Origin: Pilatotrama ljubarskyi
Lineage: Eukaryota; Basidiomycota; Agaricomycetes; Polyporales; Polyporaceae
Length of the DNA stretch: 28,697 nucleotides
NCBI GenBank assembly: GCA_022385805.1
Contig: MU277778.1
Location: forward strand, 44,563-73,259
Direction of reading: 5' to 3'
A program made the translations under genes and the position numbers. The notes under the pieces were generated by a model. That model was given only the letters and a program-made list of their open reading frames with translations, searched no databases and had not been told where the DNA came from. Positions within the stretch are counted from its first letter, which is position 1; every line of letters starts with the position of its first letter. Below, piece by piece: positions 10,397-19,022 of this stretch.

Positions 10397-11559
10397 ATGG
10401 ACTTCCTCCACGCGCCACTGGCAGAGTGCCTCCCGTATGTCTGCGTTGCCTTGTCGTCTCTGTTGATCGTCTACCTCGCTACCTCGCTATGTCTCCGGAG
10501 AGCCCCGTCTTCAGCAGAGACGAACTATGCATTTGCTGCTTCTACCGTCGTACGCCCCCGACCGCCTACGGTACTCCAGTTCTCCGCCCGCGTACCACCT
10601 GGGAGCAACGCCGTCCCCATGGTTCTCCGGAGCATCACTCCGATGGGCACTGCGAGACCTTCACCGTAGGTAGTGTACTATTGTCCATAACACGCATCCT
10701 CACGGAGCCGCAGATCGAGCAGCATGGGCATCAAGATGGAAGACGGACGACCTATGCTCAAGAGTATCTTGACGCGATCTGCCAGTGTATCGGTCGCCTC
10801 CGTTCGGAATGATCATACTTGCAGCCCTCAGTCGTCCAATTCTGCTATACCCCCTCCATCTCCCGCGATCCGTGCGTCGCGTGTGAGATCATCGGGACCT
10901 ACACCCTCAGATGAAGCAGAGACGATGAGTGGGAGTATGAGTGGGAGTGATGGAGGTGGTAGTGTCCAATCTGTTCGCTCCGTCGGCTCAGTGCCTTCAG
11001 GTAGCATCCGCCAACCACGGCCGGTTGCTCTGCAGAACTCAACAGCGACGAAGCAGATTGCCAGGTCCCACTCGAGACGTTCCATGTCGCAGGGGGCGTC
11101 CGCGGAGAGTAGACGTGGGTCCAGCGTCATGCCTGGCGCTGCCGCTTCCGAGGTACGCTTGCTGTGCAGGCCGTGCTATGGCTACACTCACCACCCTTGT
11201 CTTAGCTCAAGCTGGTCAGGCATAGGAATCCGATTCGAGGAAATGGCAAGCACGATGCCTCGCACGGGCGGCAATACACCTGGTGGTTCAAGACCGAATC
11301 TGAGCAAGAGATCGCGAATCCTCCCGCCCTCCTTCCAAGCTGTGGCCTACAGTGTGGAGATCTGTTCTGGAATAGCACCCCCGAACATTCACAGTTCTGG
11401 CTTCGAGTAATGGACGAGACCACCAAGGAAGAGACCTGGCAACCCATCGAACTCGGGTACGAGCGTGCGGACGGCCGTATCCTGACTATCACGCCTAAAA
11501 AGCAAGCATTGTCGTGGGTCGGCGGTGATTGGGGCTCTAGGCGTGTTTCCAGTGCGTAG
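10397..11559 (+). CDS. N-terminally membrane-anchored, Ser-rich protein with conserved C-terminal domain (three exons, 353 aa)
   Basis: Exons 10397-10665, 10714-11152 and 11206-11559 join by 48- and 53-bp GT-AG introns into one open frame. One transmembrane helix is predicted at about residues 9-32 (PYVCVALSSLLIVYLATSL). A long low-complexity Ser/Pro/Gly linker follows, with GSMSGSDGGGSVQSVRS. Exon 3 encodes a compact, Trp-rich region (YTWWFKTESEQE, LQCGDLFWNSTPEHSQFWL, WQPIELGYERADGRI). I take this to be a folded domain seen in uncharacterised basidiomycete proteins, but I cannot name it. It follows the WD40-like gene on the same strand, with about 140 bp between stop and start. Confidence 0.7.
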
Positions 11560-11926
11560 CTCCCTTCTTACGCGACATCTTACGTCCTGAGACTCGATAT
11601 CGCAGAGGACCGCTCTTAACGGCATATGCCATTAGCTAGTATCAGAGAGGATACGGGACTTGTGATGATGCTTAGTACCAGTCGTTGTATCTGTATATCA
11701 CCAACCACGAAAGAATGGTTTGCAGTTCTGGATTGTCGCCGCGAAGTCGTAGTCGACATCTTGCGCACCGTACATATGACTGCGTTTGAACTCGCGCAAT
11801 GACTGGGTGCAGTACTAATCAGCGCTGAGAACGCATGTCGAAGAGCCCACTACGCTACAATATTTGCTCGGGATAGGAGGTTGACATCGTAGTATTATAC
11901 ATCGCGACGGGCCTACGGGCAGGGGG

Positions 11927-12060
11927 GAGCTCTGGCTTGAGCGCTTGAGCTCTGGATCTGAGATTCGAGCGTCTACGGGAATTGGGGCACGGGCGCTCGA
12001 CCTTGAGCTCGCCAGTGACTCGTGAGTACCCGTAGCTCACCTCGCTCAACTCACAATAAC
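11927..12060. repeat. Internal GAGCTC-rich patch
   Basis: Several GAGCTC words spaced 10-60 bp apart resemble the subterminal zones, followed by CGTAGCTCACCTCGCTCA. The last phrase recurs nearly unchanged at about 12463-12491, just before the SUN gene. Confidence 0.6.
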
Positions 12061-12141
12061 CTGTTAGGTGGGGGCGGAGCCCACCGATCCGATTCCACTA
12101 TGCATAGGCAGTTCTTGAGCAGCACAACGCATGGTCTGGCA

Positions 12142-12216
12142 CGCGTAGCAAGGTGCATAGACGCCGACTCGCCGCATTGAGTATCACTAGGAGGCGCTCA
12201 GAGCGCCTACTCACGT
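12142..12216 (+). repeat. 75-bp direct repeat, copy 1
   Basis: Matches 12390-12464 with about four mismatches, including GACGCCGACTCGCCGCATTG unchanged. It contains a perfect 7-bp hairpin, AGGCGCT-CAG-AGCGCCT. In copy 2 one arm is altered to AGGCCCT. Confidence 0.85.
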
Positions 12217-12389
12217 CCTTGTCTTGCTTGCACCACAAAAGCCGGGGCATAAATTAGCAAGGATCAGGAAGCTCAGGCTATGCTCAAAGCTGTCTTGAGA
12301 TGCGTTGAAAAAATATTGAGAAGCCGCGGGACAGACGTGGGCCTTCTACAGATGATACTCTGTACTGGGAGGCATGAGCAGTGGCCCCG

Positions 12390-12464
12390 CGCGTAGCGAG
12401 GTGCGTAGACGCCGACTCGCCGCATTGAGTATCAGTAGGAGGCCCTCAGAGCGCCTACTCACGT
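12390..12464 (+). repeat. 75-bp direct repeat, copy 2
   Basis: Offset 248 bp from copy 1 and ending about 65 bp upstream of the SUN gene start codon. The hairpin arm is mismatched in this copy. Confidence 0.85.
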
Positions 12465-12530
12465 AGCTCACCTCCCTCACCTCACTATAACTACAGCTCA
12501 CTCGGGTTCCACTTTTCGCCACTCGCACAC

Positions 12531-13571
12531 ATGCCCTCTACCAGGGACGCCGACTCCCCGTTTGATGGGAGTAGGTTTGCACTCCGGGAAGATTCAAGAA
12601 CATGGCCAGGGGAGCCTGGTTGTACGTACACTCTTACTGTGAACCGTCGCACTGGACATCGACGTCCCTCCTTAGATTCGCGCAAGGTTACTCGCTTCGC
12701 CTCCAAGACCTCTGTTTCCTCCGATAGGGATGAAGAAGATCTACCGCCTATCCTACTTGCCAAGGACAGTAAACGAGCCTCCATCTTTCTCCCCGCCGCC
12801 CTTGCAGTTCTACTTCTCGCAGTCGCCTCCGCCATGCATCTGTCACGATCTCCCTACACGGCTTTCCTGCTGTCCAAATCAATACGCTGGCCTTGGGTAA
12901 CGAGCCTCAACGGGTCAGACGTCGTCCTTCCTCCCGCTATGAGAGCCGCCATCGAAGAAGTGGTCCTGTCAACGGTGCGCGCACAGCAAGCCAGCCGTCG
13001 CGGACGACCCGACTATGCTCTCCGAGCCCATGGTGGCCGTATCGCTCAGAAACTCACGTCAGGCCCGCGGGGAGGCATCCTCTCTGTACGGGACGACGAT
13101 CCAAGCATCGCGATCGACGACGACGTCCACGCTGGCAAGTGTTGGGCGATCAGCACTCTACCCGCCCAACTAGGCATACGGCTTGCCCGTATGCTCCGTC
13201 CTACCCATATCTCTGTGGAACATCTTCCTAGCGAGATTGCCGTTGACATCGACCGGGCGCCCAAGAACATCACACTGTGGGGGGTTGTGGAAGGAACTCG
13301 CAACAAGGAACTCTTCGCATCTCTCGAACCTGCAGTATTCTCAGGCTCCGAGAGACGGTCGCCGACCATCGCGCGAGAGCAACTCTGGGCGCCGCTGGTG
13401 TCTTTTGCTTATGACATCCACGCCGACGACCCCGTACAGACCTTTCCTGTCTCTCAGTATGCCGTCCATGGTGCGCTTTCTTTCGGCGTTGTGGCTGTAG
13501 AGATACTCGGTAATTGGGGCGGCAACACCACCTGCTTATACCGAGTACGCATCCATGGTGAACCTATCTAA
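12531..13571 (+). CDS. SUN-domain (Sad1/UNC-84) membrane protein, 346 aa
   Basis: Single open exon. Residues 1-83 are a charged, basic N-terminal region. One transmembrane helix lies at about 84-101 (SIFLPAALAVLLLAVASA). A short linker leads to the SUN domain at about 160-346. Family landmarks are DYALRAHGGRI at the domain start, KCWAI with Cys204, LGIRLAR, RPTHISVEHLP, the RAPKNITLWG segment, and the terminal GNWGGNTTCLYRVRIHGEP with Cys335. Cys204 and Cys335 align with the pair that forms the conserved disulfide in animal SUN domains. SUN proteins sit in the inner nuclear membrane and bind KASH tails in the perinuclear space to form LINC bridges. The coiled coil usually preceding the domain is short here, so trimer formation is uncertain. 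SUN-like domains also occur in other fungal membrane proteins. Confidence 0.88.
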   Translation: MPSTRDADSPFDGSRFALREDSRTWPGEPGCTYTLTVNRRTGHRRPSLDSRKVTRFASKTSVSSDRDEEDLPPILLAKDSKRASIFLPAALAVLLLAVASAMHLSRSPYTAFLLSKSIRWPWVTSLNGSDVVLPPAMRAAIEEVVLSTVRAQQASRRGRPDYALRAHGGRIAQKLTSGPRGGILSVRDDDPSIAIDDDVHAGKCWAISTLPAQLGIRLARMLRPTHISVEHLPSEIAVDIDRAPKNITLWGVVEGTRNKELFASLEPAVFSGSERRSPTIAREQLWAPLVSFAYDIHADDPVQTFPVSQYAVHGALSFGVVAVEILGNWGGNTTCLYRVRIHGEPI

Positions 13572-14158
13572 TGGTAGGTACTCCAAGTCTAGCTGGCGAC
13601 TCATCACTCGATCTGACGTGACTCTGTGCCAGGCTGCTTCGTGCGCATGTGTAGTATGCTTGTCTTGTAGCACTCATTGATGACCTGTGACGCTGGTTAT
13701 GCACATGACCCTCCATGCTTGACACGCTAGCTTTGAACTTGACCGGACGTGGAGTCCAAGGCGAGCTCAAGACAGAATCAGTAAGCGCTCGTGCCACTCG
13801 GCATTGCCTCCCGACGTCGCCTTTGTGCCCCAGGTGGCCTCAGGCTTCGGAGCTCGCAGCCTGCATCTATCTCGAACTCCTCCCTTCATCATCTACTTCA
13901 CGCGCCACCCGCTCTTTCTGCTTTTTGCCACAGGCTGGCCGACCCCTCTCCTTCCCGTCACCCCGACGCCCCGTAGCCTGAGTCAACACGCCACCCAGGT
14001 TTCTGCTCTGTGCCACAGGTTGGCCCGAGTCGTCTCTTACACGTTACCCCGACGTCTACGCTCCTTCGGATGATTCTACACCCTCAGTCCTGCTGAGCAG
14101 AACTACTGCGAACGACACGCACAAGAACGCATCAACGCCTATATATATATACGCCGTC
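13572..14158. other. Intergenic region with weak ~85-bp repeat and TATA run
   Basis: No gene is supported. Segments starting near 13916 and 14001 are divergent copies sharing TCTGCT, TGCCACAGG, TGGCC and ACCCCGACG. A TATATATATATA run at about 14140-14151 probably serves the following coiled-coil gene. Confidence 0.5.
14139..14151 (+). promoter_or_regulatory. TATA run upstream of coiled-coil gene
   Basis: CCTATATATATATACG ends only 8 bp before the first in-frame ATG candidate. If it is a working TATA box, transcription should start about 30 bp downstream, past that ATG. This makes the N-terminus of the following gene uncertain. Confidence 0.45.
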
Positions 14159-17100
14159 ATGGTCAGCCAGAAGAATCGTGAGGATGATGCGTCCGGAAAG
14201 CGAAAGGTATCCATGACGTTCTCGCCTTGAGGTTCGTACACTGAACACGAGAGTAGGATCGTGTCCGGACGGAGGAGCGTCCTGCAGACCCAGTACGTCC
14301 TCTTTGTCAGCAGTCTCATCTATCACTAACATGGCCTACCTGTATAGGCTGCTAAATCCACACCGGACGCCGGGCGCAGCACTGCTCAAGTCATCGGACG
14401 CCAGCCTTCCTTCAAAGTCAATCCCCAGCCCGCTCGCCCTCAATCAGTACCTTCTATCCGTCGCGAGCCCTCCTTCCGGGTGCGGCCGCAATCTCCCGTC
14501 GGTGCGCAGAGTGCCCCTTCCGAAGCACGCCCCCGCGAAGAGGAGCCGCATCAACAAATCCCAGACCCTCCTGCTCCCCCGCATCGCAATCAAGATGCGC
14601 GCTACAGCGACACTCTGCAACGTATCTCAGACGAGTCGGCATTCCGTTGGAGATTTTTGAACGAGGCGGAGAAGCACCGTCAGGCGGAACTTGCAGAACG
14701 GGAGCGCCAAGAAGCTCTCCATGTCGAGGAGAAGCGACGTCAAGCTCAGCGCGAGGAGTCGCGTCGTCGGGCTCTCCGTGAGCTCGAGAAGACGCCCTAT
14801 CGTGAAATCCCTCGTGAGGAGAAAGCGCGTCAACAGGCTCTCGTATCGTTCAGGGCCGTCGCCCTTCGAGAGAAAGCGCAGCAAAACGGTCTCCTTCAGC
14901 GCGTCGCACCGGACGAGGTGCTTTCCGAGAACGCCTCGCGTTGGCGCGCCCTCAAAGATGAGCAGGCACGTCAGGAGTCCCTTCGTGCTGAGGCGACGCG
15001 CCTGGAAGCTCTCCGTGCCCAACTCTGCCGTCGTGAGGAAGAATTCCAGGAGGCGCTCTGCGCCGAGCAAACACGCCGGCAGGCTATGCGCGAACGTACT
15101 CGTGAGGATGCTCTTCGAGATCTAGAGGAGACACCGTGTCGAGAGGGCTACCGTGAGGCAAAGGTGCAACAACGAGCTCTTGGAATGCTTCAAGAGACCC
15201 TCCGCATCGAGGCCGTCCGACACAACCGGGCGCATGAGGTTCACCCTCGGTACGAGGATCAGTCCGAGGAGCAAGTGGACGAGTTCCTCATAGAGCAACA
15301 GCTCGAGGAAGAGCTGGACGACGCGGCAGAAGCACCAACCCCTCAAAGCCCCACCAGTTTCCTTCCTCCGATAAGCGCCGATCACTCCCCGCCGCCTCCG
15401 ACTGCTCTGGCACTTGTGCTGCACAGTTCGAGTTCTGCAGAGCGCCTGCCTTTCTCTGGGTCGGGATCGTTCCCCGAGCCTTCCCCGTCGCAGGTCGATG
15501 GTCCGTCTGTTTGTTCCCCTAAATCTCGCCTTCCTGCGCCCCTGCCGTCATCCTCCACGTTCAGGCGCACTTCCCCTACTGAGCTAGCCTCCTTTCCGCC
15601 ACTCCTCGGGCCTGCTCCGTCGCACTCGTCTGCATGTCCCGAACCCATCAGTCGAGCACTCCCGCCGCCAGAATCGCAAGCGGAGTCAGCCGCTCCTATC
15701 CCTCTGCCGTCGCCTCGTTCTTCTCCTACCCCTTCTTCACCTGAGCTGGCCTCTCTGCTTCCTTCTTATGATGCGTTTGAACCAGATATCTTCCCACCGA
15801 CGACGCAGCAGTCTACTTGTCGGTCTCGTCGGTCTTCTCCATCCCCGAAACCACCCCAATACCGTGTACCATCACCGACGTTCGACCACCCGACGTCTCC
15901 TCCCGCGGTGAAGGTATGTAACACAATGACAACTTTCGACCTTCGACAGGACCTGATTATGTCTTGATCCCATCTAGGCTGATCCCTCCGCACAGTTCAT
16001 GTCGCTGCTGTTGCGACAAGGAGAGCAGATGGCGAGCCTCATGCAGCAGCTAGTCGCCTCGAACCAGGAGTTACGGTTTGTGCTATAATTTCTTTGATTT
16101 GATTGCACCACTGATTGTCCGCCAGAACCACTCTCACCCAGCAGTTTTCCGAGCTCTCGGGACGGCTCGACGCCCTTGGGACTTCACACACGAACTCTGC
16201 CCCTTGTACCGATCAAGGTCAGCACAGGCATGAAGACGAAGACGGCGACCACAATGGCGAGAGCAAAACCGATGACATGGAGCGCGAGGGCACCCGCGAC
16301 GAGTCTGGGGCGGAGGCAGCAGCCGACGCGGACGATGAGCTTGGGCAAGATGAACTCACTACGCGAGCGCGCAGACGCAAGGGCAAAGGCAAGGTCAAGA
16401 AGACGTCACTTCTCAACGACCCTCAGCTCAAGGATGGGGTTGTAGCCTTACAGGTGGGTGCTACCCACATTACTGCCCACGTGTGATAGCTCACTAGGCT
16501 CTAGGCATGCGTCCGGAAGCACTTATTCACACTGTGCAACGTTGAGACGGTGGAGGAGCTCATCGAGAAGAACCCTCCAATCACCGACGAGGAGATGGAT
16601 AGCTTCTTGGAAGGCGACGACGACATGCTGACATGCTCGATCCAATCCTTCCGTATCGACTTTGAGCGCCCTTGGAAGGACAATGAGTTCAATCGCCTTG
16701 CCAAGAGCATCTTCGTCCGGAGCCTCATCCAGATGTACAAGAGCGGAACTTACCCCGATTTGACTATTCCTGAGGAGCTCCTCACCGAGAAGGTCGTCGG
16801 CAAAGCCCTCGACGGTCATATGGAGTACCGGCGGAAGTGCTACAGGCAACATTTCAAGGCGCTCAGCAAGACTGACCTGGACAAAATCAAGAAGCGGAAG
16901 GCTATGAACTCCCGGAGGGCCACGGTTGGTCTGCGCAGCTCATATGTGTGCTGGTTCGCTAACATTCTTCCAGCTCCGTGACAATCGCATCTTCGTCATA
17001 CTGGAGTTCGGGCTGAACGAGCACAGGCGCCTATTCAGCCTTCTCCGCCCTATCCACATGAGTGGCGACGAAACCGACGGACCTGAGAAGACACATCCGC

Positions 17101-17420
17101 CCACGTTTCGCATTGTGGAGGCTCGCTGGCAGAGCCTGGCATTGAAGCTGTTTTTTAGGAGGCTTGATGCACTCTATCGAGAATGCTGGGCCAAGCCAGT
17201 GGGCGAGCGAGCGACGTGCGGAAACCCTCCGCGCATCCGTGTAGAGCGCAAGGACGCCCGCGTCGAAGATAGCATTGCGCCTATTGGTCTGTGGAGGAAC
17301 TGCTACGACGAGGAGTGGCTCCGATCTCTGCGGCCACACGTACGCGCGTCTTTGAACGTCATTCAAGATGACTACAAATTCACTCTACCAGCCCCGAAGC
17401 CCTCGCCCGGTCGACAGTAA
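14159..17420 (+). CDS. Long coiled-coil protein with conserved C-terminal region, possible TnpA-like accessory protein
   Basis: Exons supported by frame and GT-AG junctions are 14348-15913, 15978-16075, 16126-16453, 16505-16924 and 16974-17420 (953 codons). A first exon at 14159-14206 with a 141-bp intron is possible but weak. The N-terminal part is a Glu/Arg/Gln-rich coiled coil. It contains an internal duplication (ALRELEKTPYREIPREEKAR against ALRDLEETPCREGYREAKVQ). A long Pro/Ser-rich segment, an acidic/basic stretch (RARRRKGKGKVKK) and a conserved C-terminal region follow, with DFERPWKDNEFNRLAKSIF, LLTEKVVGKALDGHMEYR and RNCYDEEWLRSL. I believe similar C-termini recur in many uncharacterised agaricomycete proteins, which is recollection only. 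Its position next to the right terminus and its basic region make a subterminal-repeat-binding role plausible, but this is not shown. Confidence 0.7.
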
Positions 17421-17534
17421 GTGGTAGTATTCATGTTAATGTACATGTAGCCCCCCTGTTTGTAACAATGTCTTTCAATACCGGCATTCCTTCTGCAAAT
17501 CCTCCGAACAACTCTGGCCTCACAGCCCTCGCAG

Positions 17535-18125
17535 AGTCAATATGCGATCTCGAGCTTTGTAGCTGGCTGCTGGACTCACACTCACAATGACAGAGAGCTC
17601 GCGAGGAGTAATGGAGCTCAACGGGCTTGGCGTAGCGGCCGGCGCAGAGACTCGGCCTAGAGCTAGAGCTCGTGCACGCTGTGAGCTGTAGAGCTTTCCG
17701 TGCTCGGGGAGCTCGCTCATACGTGAGCTCGCTCCGTGGGAGGCTCTACGGCGAGCTAGAGGACGAGCTCTAGGAGTTACGGAGCTCGCGCCGGCTCAGG
17801 CGAGCTAGAGGACGAGCTCTGGGAGTTACGGAGCTCGCGCCGGCTCAGGCGAGCTCGAGGACGAGCTCTGGGAGTTACGGAGCTCGCGCCGGCTCAGGCG
17901 AGCTCGAGGACGAGCTCTGGGAGCTACGGAGCTTCTCTGTACTCACCTTGCGAGCTCGTGGACGAGCACCGCGACCGAGGGAGCTCCTGCGTGCTCACCT
18001 GGCGAGCTCTCGGAGCTCGCGGGCGCTCTGCGGGCTGCGCGCGAGCTTTGTGAGCTTTCGTGAGCTGCGGAGCTCGAACAATGAGTTCCTGAGTGGCACC
18101 GAGCTCTTGAGCTCGTACAAAGGAC
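17535..18125. repeat. Right subterminal GAGCTC-rich region
   Basis: Same motif family as the left subterminal region. The part from 17535 to 17758 lies inside the perfect TIR boundary and is not an exact mirror of 956-1130, although it keeps the GAGCTC words. The stretch 17421-17534, after the last gene, shows nothing recognisable. Confidence 0.78.
17759..17932 (-). repeat. 49-bp tandem repeat in right TIR (mirror of 782-955)
   Basis: Reverse complement of the left array with the same single-base differences between units. The left and right arrays were therefore copied or homogenised as a block and did not expand independently. Confidence 0.9.
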
Positions 18126-18713
18126 TCATGGCGCGCGTACCAAGTTCATGGCACGTGCAAACTCGCACTGGGATTACACGCGCGCATCGACTTACGAGCT
18201 TTCTAGGACGTTGACTATAGCGACTACGCAGCTGAACGCGATGCATCGAGGCTGAGCGCTGAGCGCTGATCGACGCCGCCCGCCTATGCTGATCTGAGCT
18301 GGGCTGACCACCGGGCACATTGAGTTGTCGGGACTCGGGGATACTGGGTACAGACGCGTGACATGTAAACTAGCCCGGAGTGTTTTCGCAGTGTGGTTGA
18401 GCCCCGGAAGAGGATTCCTGTCCCGGTTCAGTTCAGGACGGGAGACAGGCTGGGAAGAGGCTTCAACGCTCCTTGCCGCGTTCAGGTCCGGAACAGTGAC
18501 GTCACAGGATGCATTGTCCGCGCATGGCTCGGTGAATATTCCGGCCGGGAGCCGGTAAACATATTCTGGACCGGAATACGACCTGGAAATGGGAAGAACA
18601 GGCTGGCGGTTCCGGCGCGGTATATTCTGGGAGTGACCGCCGTGACAGGAGTCCAGTTTCTGTGCTGGTCACAAGCCTATTCCGGGGGGTAGCATGGGCC
18701 AATGCCCCTCGTG
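17759..18713 (-). repeat. Right terminal inverted repeat (955 bp)
   Basis: Exact reverse complement of 1-955. It ends at CCCCTCGTG and is followed directly by chromosomal TAGGAGCC. The outer edge lies 309 bp upstream of the start codon of the PRPP synthetase gene. Confidence 0.95.
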
Positions 18714-19022
18714 TAGGAGCCGAACGTGGGAGGAGCAGGTGCTGCTGCAGGATGGGAACTGAAAGACTTGCTAAATCGAGCCCAGCGCTATAGCTTGCAG
18801 TATCACGTGAAAGAGTAGCTTAGGTAAGCTAAGCTCCTGCAGAAAATGCCCAGATGCGGAAGGAGCATTCCGGCTGAGGTCACTCCGACTGGCTGGGCGG
18901 AGGCCCATCTGCTCTTGCTCCCGATAAAATACTCCTCTCCGATAGATTCCCTCCTCTTCTCTCGCTTTCTTCGCTCTGTATCTTTATTCGTTTATGGACT
19001 TCTGCTGAGACGAGACCCTACC
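18714..19022 (+). promoter_or_regulatory. Remaining upstream region of the PRPP synthetase gene
   Basis: Host sequence between the element and the start codon. It contains a perfect inverted repeat TAGCTTA-GG-TAAGCTA near 18817, an AT-rich GATAAAATAC at about 18922, and then a CT-rich tract typical of fungal transcription start regions. Anything further upstream has been displaced by 18.7 kb. Confidence 0.55.

Larger units (their letters stand above)
11560..12530. other. 970-bp intergenic region with internal repeats
   Basis: No gene is supported here. The region holds an internal GAGCTC-rich patch (about 11927-12060) and two 75-bp direct repeats (12142-12216, 12390-12464), then leads into the SUN gene promoter. 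The stretch 11560-11900 shows nothing recognisable. Confidence 0.6.
1..18713. mobile_element. Giant (18.7 kb) CACTA-superfamily, Plavaka-like DNA transposon with cargo genes
   Basis: The segment begins with CACGAGGGG and ends with its exact reverse complement. The outer 955 bp are inverted copies of each other with no difference that I could find. Between the ends lie a transposase of the Tnp2/Plavaka type and six further genes with open spliced frames. CAC...GTG termini, a Tnp2-like transposase and dense subterminal short repeats are hallmarks of the CACTA superfamily. The left boundary coincides with base 1 of the window, so the left target-site duplication cannot be seen and the inverted repeat could in principle extend further left. 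The three bases right of the element are TAG. Perfect TIRs and an open transposase frame suggest recent movement. Typical CACTA elements are far smaller and have much shorter TIRs. An alternative is two solo inverted repeats that happen to bracket unrelated genes, but the transposase inside makes a single element more likely. Confidence 0.85.

Noticed and set aside
1..18713. Starship-type giant element
   Set aside because: No DUF3435-type tyrosine recombinase is seen, and Starships lack long perfect TIRs. The transposase is Tnp2/Plavaka-like.
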